Below are positions 1-5,457 of a stretch of DNA of 5,457 nt, one piece after another. The stretch covers positions 1-5,457 of the forward strand of contig CAMDIP010000100.1 of the NCBI GenBank assembly GCA_945899335.1, given 5' to 3'. The position numbers and the translations under genes were made by a program. How positions within the stretch are numbered: position 1 is the stretch's first letter; each line of letters opens with the position of its first letter. The DNA is from Bordetella parapertussis. Lineage in GTDB: Bacteria > Pseudomonadota > Gammaproteobacteria > Burkholderiales > Burkholderiaceae_C. Below the pieces are notes generated by a model. The model did no database searches. It was not told the origin of the DNA and was given only the letters and a program-made list of their open reading frames with translations.

Positions 1-174
1 GCCAACGCCCGCAGCGTGCGCAATGCATTGGACCGGGCGCGCCTGCGCCAGGCCAGCCGGCTCTTTGCCGACCGCGACCGACAGCTCAGCGTCGATGATT
101 TAAGGACCCTGACTGCGTCCGACTTCGCCGCCAGTCGGGTCTTTCAGCATGCGGACGTGCGCTCGGATGAATAA
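1..174 (+). CDS. cbbX: CbbX, red-type RuBisCO activase (AAA+), C-terminal 57 residues only
   Basis: This is the 3' end of a gene entering from the left edge, read in frame 1 to a TAA at 172-174. The 57 residues begin ANARSVRNALDRARLRQASR and end HADVRSDE. The NARSVRNALDRARLRQA stretch is, from memory, the hallmark of the C-terminal helical subdomain of CbbX, the AAA+ ATPase that remodels form I red-type RuBisCO and frees it of tightly bound inhibitory sugar phosphates in the cytoplasm. The P-loop, Walker B and pore loop lie outside the window, so catalytic integrity cannot be judged. The gene sits 19 nt before cbbY, the usual XY order, which implies cbbL and cbbS upstream (inference). Its G+C by hand count is about 65%, clearly above the start of the next gene. 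A generic AAA+ protein is unlikely given the motif and the context. Confidence 0.9.
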   Translation, partial: ANARSVRNALDRARLRQASRLFADRDRQLSVDDLRTLTASDFAASRVFQHADVRSDE

Positions 175-193
175 ACATGTTGAAAGTGATCTG

Positions 194-901
194 ATGCTTA
201 AAGCGCTGATATTCGATGTCGACGGCACCCTGGCCGACACCGAAAGCGCACACTTGGCCGCCTTTAACCACGCCTTTGCTGAGCAAGGCCTAGACTGGCA
301 TTGGGACGTAGCCCTGTACACAAGTTTGTTAGAAATATCGGGCGGCAAAGAACGCATGTTGCACTATTGGAAACATGTGCATCCTGACATGAAAGACATA
401 GACGGTTCAGGCTTGCGTGACACCATAGACCACCTTCACGCTTTGAAAACAGCGTCCTATGAAGCTGCAGTGCAAGGTGGGGCCGTTCAGTTGCGCCCTG
501 GGGTATTGGCGCTTATTCAGCAAGCACACCAGCAAGGCCTGCGTTTGGCGATTGCCACTACCACCTCGCCTGTCAATATCGCGGTGCTGTTGCGCAACGC
601 CATAGGCCCAGATTGGAAAGACTTGTTTATCGTCATCGAAGACGCGTCTACCGCCCCCAAGAAAAAACCCCATCCCCAGGTTTATGTGCAAACATTGACT
701 CGATTGGGATTGCCCTCCGGTGCTTGTTTGGCTTTGGAAGACTCTTCCAATGGCTTGCGTGCGGCTGTCGCAGCAGGAATCAAAACCATCATCACGCCCA
801 ATAATTTCACATCACATCACGACTTCACGGGAGCGTTGCGGGTATTGCCGAATTTAGAAGGCGTCAGTGTTGAGCAGTTGCGCACTTGGCATCAAGCATA
901 A
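194..901 (+). CDS. cbbY: CbbY, xylulose-1,5-bisphosphate phosphatase (HAD superfamily)
   Basis: The 235-residue product is a complete HAD-family phosphatase. From the chosen start, motif I is DVDGT at residues 8-12 (nucleophile D8, acid/base D10), followed by LADTES. GGKERM lies at 50-55 in the cap domain. Motif II is in ATTTS (121-125), motif III is the lysine cluster KKKP (156-159), and motif IV is LEDSSNG (181-187) with acidic E182 and D183. The order, length and GGKERM element match CbbY, shown in R. sphaeroides to dephosphorylate xylulose-1,5-bisphosphate, a RuBisCO misfire inhibitor, to xylulose 5-phosphate. I chose the ATG at 194 because the protein then begins MLKALIFDVDGT, as the family does, and GAAAG (182-186) lies 7 nt upstream. 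In-frame ATGs at 167 and 149 would add 9 or 15 unrelated residues and overlap cbbX. The alternative name, a phosphoglycolate phosphatase-like protein (CbbZ), fits the cap motif less well. Confidence 0.9.
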   Translation: MLKALIFDVDGTLADTESAHLAAFNHAFAEQGLDWHWDVALYTSLLEISGGKERMLHYWKHVHPDMKDIDGSGLRDTIDHLHALKTASYEAAVQGGAVQLRPGVLALIQQAHQQGLRLAIATTTSPVNIAVLLRNAIGPDWKDLFIVIEDASTAPKKKPHPQVYVQTLTRLGLPSGACLALEDSSNGLRAAVAAGIKTIITPNNFTSHHDFTGALRVLPNLEGVSVEQLRTWHQA

Positions 902-910
902 ACACACCAT

Positions 911-915
911 GGAGG
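911..915 (+). promoter_or_regulatory. Ribosome binding site of cbbF
   Basis: GGAGG lies 4 nt before the ATG at 920, in the 18-nt gap after cbbY. It supports this start. An out-of-frame ATG at 909 overlaps the site and is unlikely to be used. The spacing is a little short but workable. Confidence 0.65.
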
Positions 916-919
916 CATC

Positions 920-2014
920 ATGCCCTTACGTCAACGCACCACCCTGACCCAATACCTGATTGAAGAACGCCGTCGATTTCCGGACTCCAAAGGCGAATTC
1001 AATGCTTTGATTTTGGATGTGGCCTTGGCTTGCAAAGCCATCGCAAGAGCGGTTGCCATGGGCGAGCTTGGCGGCTTGTACGGTGACCATGCCGCACAAG
1101 AAGGCGGCGCGGTCAATGTGCAGGGTGAAACACAGAAGAAGCTCGATGTGCTGAGCAATGACCTGTTTATTCGCGTGAATGAATGGGCGGGTCATTTGGC
1201 CGGTATGGCCTCAGAGGAAATGACCGATCCCTACCAAATTCCTGGCAAGTACCCGCGTGGGAAATACCTGTTGGTGTTTGACCCCTTGGATGGATCGTCC
1301 AATATCGATGTGAATGTGTCTGTGGGCAGCATCTTTTCCATTCTGCGAGCACCGCAAGACGCCATCGACAGCGGCCGCGATTTGGTCGAAGCAGATTTTT
1401 TACAAACAGGTGCGACGCAATTGGCGGCAGGCTATGCGCTCTACGGCCCCACCACCATGCTGGTACTGACCGTGGGCAATGGGGTATCCGCTTTCACACT
1501 CGAACCCAACCTGGGCGAGTTCATGCTGACCCACCCCAAGTTGCAAGTACCTGCTGACACCCAAGAATTTGCCATCAATGCCTCCAACAGTCGCTTTTGG
1601 GAGCCACCCATCAAGCGCTATGTAGACGAATGCTTGGCTGGCAAATCGGGTGAGCGTGGCAAAGACTTCAATATGCGTTGGATTGCATCCATGGTGGCTG
1701 AAGCGCACCGTATCTTGATGCGCGGCGGCGTCTTCATGTACCCCCGCGACTCTAAAGACCCCAGCAAGCCTGGCCGTTTGCGCTTGCTTTACGAAGCCAA
1801 CCCCATCGGCATGATCATGGAGCAAGCGGGAGGTCGCGCCAGCACAGGGCGTGAACCCATGTTGAGCGTCAAGCCCACAAGTTTGCACCAACGCATTGGC
1901 TTGGTGTTTGGCTCTAAAAATGAAGTTGAGCGCATTGAGCGCTACCACAGCGAACCAGTTCCGCGTGAAATCGATAACCCCTTGTTCGCCGAGCGCACGC
2001 TCTTCAGGGCCTAG
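920..2014 (+). CDS. cbbF: Class 1 fructose-1,6-bisphosphatase / sedoheptulose-1,7-bisphosphatase (CbbF)
   Basis: The 364-residue product is a class 1 FBPase. It hydrolyses fructose-1,6-bisphosphate to fructose 6-phosphate, and CBB-operon forms typically also act on sedoheptulose-1,7-bisphosphate. Visible elements are [16 protein letters not shown] (66-81), the metal-binding ASEEM (97-101, E99/E100), the signature [10 protein letters not shown] (121-130, metal ligands D121 and D124), the substrate-side [11 protein letters not shown] (219-229), [14 protein letters not shown] (253-266), and [10 protein letters not shown] (286-295) with metal-ligand E292. The position equivalent to the pig-enzyme substrate lysine 274 appears to be R286, a conservative change that I believe occurs in other CbbF-type proteins. 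The protein is longer than E. coli Fbp (332) because of a longer N-terminal half and a C-terminal tail (about 344-364), as expected for CbbF. The start is set by the GGAGG at 911-915. It lies 18 nt after cbbY and 31 nt before cbbP, so it is probably co-transcribed. Confidence 0.95.
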   Translation: MPLRQRTTLTQYLIEERRRFPDSKGEFNALILDVALACKAIARAVAMGELGGLYGDHAAQEGGAVNVQGETQKKLDVLSNDLFIRVNEWAGHLAGMASEEMTDPYQIPGKYPRGKYLLVFDPLDGSSNIDVNVSVGSIFSILRAPQDAIDSGRDLVEADFLQTGATQLAAGYALYGPTTMLVLTVGNGVSAFTLEPNLGEFMLTHPKLQVPADTQEFAINASNSRFWEPPIKRYVDECLAGKSGERGKDFNMRWIASMVAEAHRILMRGGVFMYPRDSKDPSKPGRLRLLYEANPIGMIMEQAGGRASTGREPMLSVKPTSLHQRIGLVFGSKNEVERIERYHSEPVPREIDNPLFAERTLFRA

Positions 2015-2045
2015 TGCTTTGTCCCTGATTGATTGAAAGAAAACC

Positions 2046-2918
2046 ATGTCCGTTAAACACCCCATCATTGCCATCACCGGTTCATCAGGTGCCGGCACCA
2101 CCTCGGTGACGCGCACGTTCGAGAACATTTTTCGGCGTGAAAAGGTAAGTGCTGCGATTATCGAAGGCGACAGTTTTCACCGCTATGACCGTTTGGAAAT
2201 GCGCAAGAAAGCCGCCGATGCCGAAAAGCAGGGCGACAAAAATTTCAGCCACTTTGGACCGACGACCAATTTGTTCTCAGAGCTTGAAACCTTGTTTCGC
2301 GCCTATGGCGAAACGGGCACAGGCAAACGGCGCAAATACTTGCACGACAACGAAGAGGCCGCACCCTACAAACAAGACCCTGGCACTTTCACGCCTTGGG
2401 AAGATGTGCCCAGCGGCACCGATTTGCTGTTTTATGAAGGCCTTCACGGCGCGGTGGTCACACCCGAGGTCAATATTGCCCAGCATCCCGATTTGCTGAT
2501 CGGCGTGGTGCCCGTCATCAACCTCGAGTGGATACAAAAACTGTGGCGCGACAAATCCAAGCGCGGCTATTCCACAGAAGCGGTGACTGACACCATTCTG
2601 CGTCGCATGCCCGACTATGTGAATTACATCTGCCCACAGTTTGCACACACCCATGTGAACTTTCAGCGTGTTCCTTGCGTGGACACCTCTAACCCCTTCA
2701 TCGCGCGAGAAATTCCCGCGCCGGATGAAAGTTTTGTGGTGATTCGTTTTGCCAACCCCAAAGGCATCGACTTTCCTTACCTTCTCAACATGATCCCCGA
2801 CTCCTTCATGTCTCGCGCCAACACTGTGGTGGTTCCCGGCGGCAAGATGGAACTCGCCATGCAACTCATCTTCACGCCGTTCGTGTGGCGCATGATGGAA
2901 CGCAAGAAAAAGGCCTGA
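2046..2918 (+). CDS. cbbP: Phosphoribulokinase, bacterial class I (CbbP)
   Basis: The 290-residue product phosphorylates ribulose 5-phosphate with ATP to give ribulose-1,5-bisphosphate, the RuBisCO substrate. The P-loop is GSSGAGTT at 12-19. EGDSFHRYDR (40-49) carries D42, H45 and R49, numbered exactly as the catalytic and substrate residues of R. sphaeroides PRK. The Walker B acid is E131 in FYEGLHG, and RDKSKRG (168-174) supplies R168, D169 and R173. Length and numbering match the bacterial oligomeric enzymes, which are known to be activated by NADH and inhibited by AMP. The redox cysteine pair of plant PRKs is not present in the P-loop region. The start lies 31 nt after cbbF behind an A-rich leader with GAAAGA (2035-2040) rather than a full Shine-Dalgarno. 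A PRK gene strongly indicates a working Calvin cycle. Confidence 0.97.
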   Translation: MSVKHPIIAITGSSGAGTTSVTRTFENIFRREKVSAAIIEGDSFHRYDRLEMRKKAADAEKQGDKNFSHFGPTTNLFSELETLFRAYGETGTGKRRKYLHDNEEAAPYKQDPGTFTPWEDVPSGTDLLFYEGLHGAVVTPEVNIAQHPDLLIGVVPVINLEWIQKLWRDKSKRGYSTEAVTDTILRRMPDYVNYICPQFAHTHVNFQRVPCVDTSNPFIAREIPAPDESFVVIRFANPKGIDFPYLLNMIPDSFMSRANTVVVPGGKMELAMQLIFTPFVWRMMERKKKA

Positions 2919-2950
2919 AGGCCACCCCGTATTTTTAACTGGAGAAATTC

Positions 2951-3988
2951 ATGGCCCTCGTGTCCCTTCGCCAATTGTTAGACCATGCTGCCGAGCATGG
3001 CTATGGCATACCCGCTTTCAATGTCAACAACCTCGAACAAGTACAAGCCATCATGGAAGCGGCGCAGGAGACTGACAGCCCTGTGATCTTGCAAGCGTCT
3101 GCGGGTGCGCGCAAATACGCGGGCGAAGCCTATTTGCGTCATTTGGTGTTGGCAGCCATCGAAACCCATCCCGACATTCCGGTGGTGATGCACCAAGACC
3201 ATGGCGTGTCACCCGCCGTGTGTCAGCAGTCGATTCGCTCAGGCTTTTCCAGCGTGATGATGGACGGCTCGCTCATGCAAGATGGCAAAACGCCTTCTTC
3301 TTATGAATACAACATCGATGTCACGCGCCGCGTGTGCGAAATGGCGCATTCTGTAGGTGTGTCGGTGGAAGGCGAACTGGGTTGCTTGGGCTCATTGGAA
3401 ACCGGCGAGGCCGGTGAAGAAGACGGCATTGGTGCTGTGGGCAAACTCACCCACGACATGCTGCTCACTGACCCGGTGCAAGCCAAAGACTTTGTCGAGC
3501 GCACCGGTGTCGATGCCTTGGCAATAGCGATTGGCACCAGCCACGGTGCTTATAAATTCACCCGCAAACCCACAGGCGATATTTTGGCCATGGACCAAAT
3601 CGTGGCGATCCACCAAAGCATTCCCAACACACATTTGGTCATGCACGGTTCAAGCAGCGTGCCGCAAGAATGGTTGGCCATCATCCGCGAGTTTGGTGGT
3701 GACATCAAAGAAACCTATGGCGTCCCCGTGGAAGAAATTCAACGCGGCATCCGTTCGGGTGTGCGCAAGGTGAACATTGATACCGACATCCGCTTGGCCA
3801 TGACTGGCGCGATGCGCCAATCTTTTGCGCAAGACCGCAGTGAGTTTGATCCACGCAAGGCCTTGATCGCTGCGCGCAAAGCTGCCAAGGGCATTTGCAA
3901 AGCACGGTTTGAGGCCTTTGGCTGTGCAGGCAAAGCCGCCAGTATTAAAGTGGTTTCTCTTGACGCTATGGCAGGTCGTTACTCTTAA
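2951..3988 (+). CDS. cbbA: Class II fructose-bisphosphate aldolase, Calvin cycle subtype (CbbA)
   Basis: The 345-residue product is a zinc-dependent class II aldolase. It condenses dihydroxyacetone phosphate with glyceraldehyde 3-phosphate, and in this subtype also with erythrose 4-phosphate, to give fructose- or sedoheptulose-1,7-bisphosphate. Key elements are PAFNVNN (21-27), VVMHQDHG (78-85) with catalytic D83 and zinc ligand H84, [14 protein letters not shown] (139-152) with metal-site E142, [11 protein letters not shown] (193-203) with zinc ligand H198, MHGSSSVP (231-238) with zinc ligand H232, and VNIDTD (274-279) with substrate-binding N275 and D277. The [11 protein letters not shown]...EEDG loop resembles the aldolases encoded in CBB operons. 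GGAGA at 2941-2945 supports the start. It directly follows cbbP after 32 nt, where many betaproteobacterial operons have cbbT, Z, G and K between P and A. A shared glycolytic/gluconeogenic role is also possible. Confidence 0.95.
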   Translation: MALVSLRQLLDHAAEHGYGIPAFNVNNLEQVQAIMEAAQETDSPVILQASAGARKYAGEAYLRHLVLAAIETHPDIPVVMHQDHGVSPAVCQQSIRSGFSSVMMDGSLMQDGKTPSSYEYNIDVTRRVCEMAHSVGVSVEGELGCLGSLETGEAGEEDGIGAVGKLTHDMLLTDPVQAKDFVERTGVDALAIAIGTSHGAYKFTRKPTGDILAMDQIVAIHQSIPNTHLVMHGSSSVPQEWLAIIREFGGDIKETYGVPVEEIQRGIRSGVRKVNIDTDIRLAMTGAMRQSFAQDRSEFDPRKALIAARKAAKGICKARFEAFGCAGKAASIKVVSLDAMAGRYS

Positions 3989-4027
3989 ATTGTAAAATTT
4001 TCATTTTAATTTTTTTGAAAAACAACC
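3989..4027 (+). promoter_or_regulatory. A+T-rich spacer before glyA with a small inverted repeat and T-run
   Basis: This 39-nt spacer is almost entirely A and T, unlike the flanking coding sequence. It holds a perfect 6-bp inverted repeat (TAAAAT at 3993-3998, loop TTTC, ATTTTA at 4003-4008), with a run of seven T at 4010-4016 starting one base later. The layout resembles a miniature Rho-independent terminator, but an all-A/U stem would be unstable. It may equally be an AT-rich UP-like or promoter element, or an unstructured leader that exposes the glyA start. TTTAAT (4005-4010) is a plausible -10 box without a convincing -35. The function is inference; only the repeat and the composition are directly visible. 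Confidence 0.3.
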
Positions 4028-5323
4028 ATGCTGACCAAAACTTCCCCCGCAAAGATGTCCTTCCCTGATCACTCAGATGTGTCTCAAAGCGACCCACAGT
4101 TGTGGTCAGCAGTGTTGCAAGAGGCCGCCCGCCAAGAGCAACACATTGAACTGATTGCCTCTGAAAACTACACCAGTCCTGCAGTCATGCGACTGCAAGG
4201 TTCGGTCCTGACCAATAAATACGCCGAGGGTTACCCTGGCAAACGTTACTACGGCGGTTGTGAATTTGTCGACATCGTAGAACAACTTTGTATTGACCGA
4301 CTCAAAGAGCTTTACGGTGCAAATTTCGCCAATGTGCAGGCCAACTCCGGATCGCAAGCCAATCAAGCGGTGTTCTTGGCTTTGCTGCAACCCGGCGACA
4401 CCATCATGGGCATGAGCTTGGCAGAAGGCGGTCACTTGACCCATGGCATGCACCTGAACATGAGTGGCAAATGGTTCAATGTCGTGAGTTACGGTCTGAA
4501 TGCGGCCGAAGAAATTGACTACGACGCCATGGAGAAAATGGCGCACACCCACAAGCCCAAGTTGATCATCGCTGGCGCATCGGCCTACTCGTTGAAGATT
4601 GATTGGGAAAAGTTTGCACAAGTGGCCAAAAGTATTGGGGCTTACTTGATGGTGGACATGGCCCATTACTCCGGCTTGATCGCTGGTGGCGCATACCCCA
4701 ACCCGGTACCCTATGCCGATGTGGTCACGTCGACAACCCACAAAAGTTTGCGCGGACCCCGTGGCGGCATCATCTTGACCAACAGCGAAGAGATGTCGAA
4801 AAAAATCAACAGCGCGGTTTTCCCCGGCATGCAAGGCGGACCCTTGATGCATGTCATCGCAGGCAAGGCCACAGCCTTTCATGAAGCCTTGCAACCCGCC
4901 TTTAAGGCCTACCAACAGCAGGTCTTGTTGAATGCAGACACCTTGGCCAAAACCTTGGTCGAGCGGGGTTTGCGCATCGTCAGTGGCCGCACCGAAAGCC
5001 ATGTGATGTTGGTCGATTTGCGCGCCAAAGGCATCACGGGTAAAGCTGCCGAAATTGCTTTGGGTCATGCCCACATCACCTGCAACAAAAACGGCATTCC
5101 CAACGACCCTGAAAAACCCATGGTCACCAGCGGCATTCGTTTGGGAACACCTGCCATGACCACGCGTGGCTTTGGCCAAGAACAGGCGCGCATGACCGCG
5201 CATCTGATTGCGGATGTGCTGGAAGCGCCTGACGACGCTCAGCATATCGCCAAGGCGCGTGCCAAGGTCGCTGAGTTGGTCGCGCCATTCCCTGTGTATG
5301 GCGCAAGTGTTTTGCATCCTTGA
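4028..5323 (+). CDS. glyA: Serine hydroxymethyltransferase (GlyA)
   Basis: The 431-residue product is a PLP-dependent SHMT. It interconverts glycine plus 5,10-methylenetetrahydrofolate with serine plus tetrahydrofolate. Visible landmarks, offset by 10 from E. coli GlyA over most of the length, are [10 protein letters not shown] (41-50, S45), [19 protein letters not shown] (61-79; Y65, E67, Y75), the cofactor-side [13 protein letters not shown] (209-221; D210, H213), the PLP lysine K239 in [13 protein letters not shown] (235-247), and SGIRLGTPA (368-376) with the substrate-carboxylate arginine R371. It appears fully active. The 10-residue N-terminal excess may mean that translation starts at the second ATG (4055, M10), giving 422 residues; neither start has a clear Shine-Dalgarno. 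It follows cbbA by 39 nt and precedes an sgaA-like gene by 42 nt. This suggests a dedicated photorespiratory or serine-cycle role, possibly as a second copy beside a housekeeping glyA (inference). Confidence 0.96.
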   Translation: MLTKTSPAKMSFPDHSDVSQSDPQLWSAVLQEAARQEQHIELIASENYTSPAVMRLQGSVLTNKYAEGYPGKRYYGGCEFVDIVEQLCIDRLKELYGANFANVQANSGSQANQAVFLALLQPGDTIMGMSLAEGGHLTHGMHLNMSGKWFNVVSYGLNAAEEIDYDAMEKMAHTHKPKLIIAGASAYSLKIDWEKFAQVAKSIGAYLMVDMAHYSGLIAGGAYPNPVPYADVVTSTTHKSLRGPRGGIILTNSEEMSKKINSAVFPGMQGGPLMHVIAGKATAFHEALQPAFKAYQQQVLLNADTLAKTLVERGLRIVSGRTESHVMLVDLRAKGITGKAAEIALGHAHITCNKNGIPNDPEKPMVTSGIRLGTPAMTTRGFGQEQARMTAHLIADVLEAPDDAQHIAKARAKVAELVAPFPVYGASVLHP

Positions 5324-5352
5324 AGAATAGGTCGATATTTTTTTAAACAATT

Positions 5353-5359
5353 GAAGGAG
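5353..5359 (+). promoter_or_regulatory. Ribosome binding site of the sgaA-like gene
   Basis: GAAGGAG lies 6 nt before the ATG at 5366 and is the strongest Shine-Dalgarno match in the window. It fixes the start of the truncated last gene and suggests efficient, independent translation initiation rather than coupling to glyA, whose stop is 42 nt upstream. Confidence 0.75.
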
Positions 5360-5365
5360 CTCGCT

Positions 5366-5457
5366 ATGGCTGGTCGTAATTTCCTGTTTGTCCCCGGTCC
5401 CACCAATGTGCCAGAGCGCATACAACGCGCCATGATGGTGTCCATGGAAGACCACCG
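5366..5457 (+). CDS. sgaA: Serine-glyoxylate aminotransferase-like protein, N-terminal fragment
   Basis: The window ends inside codon 31, so only 30 full residues are visible: they begin MAGRNFLFVPGPTNVPERIQ and end in RAMMVSMEDH. The GRN-LF-PGPTNVPERI-RAM--SMEDHR pattern is characteristic of serine-glyoxylate and alanine-glyoxylate aminotransferases of the class V PLP family, where the PGPTNVP loop sits near the active site. Serine-glyoxylate aminotransferase converts serine plus glyoxylate into hydroxypyruvate plus glycine in the serine cycle and in photorespiration. The catalytic lysine lies beyond the edge. Position right after glyA, whose serine and glycine it would use, supports the call. 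An alanine-glyoxylate or purine catabolic transaminase of the same family cannot be excluded from so short a piece. Confidence 0.8.
   Translation, partial: MAGRNFLFVPGPTNVPERIQRAMMVSMEDH

Noticed and set aside
914..924. Palindrome GGCATCATGCC over the cbbF start codon
   Set aside because: The arms are 5 bp with a 1-nt centre, which cannot form a hairpin and is too short to claim as an operator; a chance match is likely.
1400..2128. A 242-codon minus-strand open frame opposite cbbF and the start of cbbP
   Set aside because: It spans two well-supported plus-strand genes and has no recognisable motif; it is explained by codon bias.
2277..2864. A 195-codon minus-strand open frame opposite cbbP
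   Set aside because: It is entirely inside a highly conserved kinase gene on the other strand, with low-information sequence and no family resemblance.
3969..4010. Sigma-70 promoter for glyA with -10 at TAAAAT (3993-3998) or TTTAAT (4005-4010)
   Set aside because: No hexamer resembling TTGACA occurs at 15-18 nt upstream of either box; in an AT-rich spacer such -10 matches are expected by chance. I kept the spacer only as a low-confidence regulatory region.
5303..5346. Possible terminator after glyA (GCAA/TTGC arms and the later T-run at 5336-5342)
   Set aside because: The stem is only 4 bp, lies inside the coding end and is about 20 nt from the T-run, so it does not have terminator geometry.
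4106..5455. A 449-codon open frame on the minus strand opposite glyA and the start of sgaA
   Set aside because: It lies antisense to a clearly conserved SHMT gene, its translation shows no recognisable domain and is rich in His, Gly and Gln as expected from reverse-reading this codon usage, and it has no supporting context. It is a shadow frame; ribosome profiling could overturn this.
1..5457. CRISPR arrays, transposons, tRNA/rRNA genes, toxin-antitoxin or defence genes
   Set aside because: No direct repeats, transposase-like sequence, tRNA-like cloverleaf or defence-type protein was found, and the window is almost fully occupied by metabolic genes. No undescribed system is supported.

Overview
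The window reads as a continuous plus-strand stretch of a proteobacterial Calvin-Benson-Bassham (CBB) operon that runs straight into genes of glycine/serine/glyoxylate metabolism. The protein types (a red-type RuBisCO activase CbbX, a long CbbF-type FBPase, a bacterial class I PRK with R. sphaeroides-like numbering and a Calvin-subtype class II aldolase) and the moderate base composition fit a betaproteobacterium, most likely Burkholderiales and perhaps a Comamonadaceae-like freshwater autotroph or facultative phototroph. The taxonomic call is inference from remembered family features, not from a search.

Layout: 1-174 is the 3' end of cbbX (RuBisCO activase). 194-901 is cbbY (xylulose-1,5-bisphosphate phosphatase, HAD family). 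920-2014 is cbbF (fructose-1,6-/sedoheptulose-1,7-bisphosphatase). 2046-2918 is cbbP (phosphoribulokinase). 2951-3988 is cbbA (class II fructose/sedoheptulose-bisphosphate aldolase). 4028-5323 is glyA (serine hydroxymethyltransferase). 5366-5457 is the first 30 codons of a serine-glyoxylate aminotransferase-like gene (sgaA), cut by the window edge. All gaps are 18-42 nt, no gene lies on the minus strand, and I see no RNA gene, mobile element, CRISPR array or long repeat.

How the genes fit together: CbbX and CbbY form a RuBisCO maintenance pair. CbbX releases inhibitory sugar phosphates from red-type RuBisCO, and CbbY destroys the misfire product xylulose-1,5-bisphosphate. CbbA, CbbF and CbbP run the regeneration phase from triose phosphates to ribulose-1,5-bisphosphate. 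GlyA and SgaA interconvert glycine, serine, glyoxylate and hydroxypyruvate. In an autotroph this pair can salvage 2-phosphoglycolate carbon made by RuBisCO oxygenation, or it can be the front of a serine cycle for C1 units. The window alone cannot decide between these.

The most notable point is this physical link between CBB genes and a glyA-sgaA module, together with a compact X-Y-F-P-A order lacking the E, T, Z, G and K genes often found inside such operons. Secondary points are a change in base composition at the cbbX/cbbY junction and an A+T-rich spacer before glyA containing a small perfect inverted repeat followed by a T-run. I found no evidence for a wholly undescribed system; every gene belongs to a well-known family.
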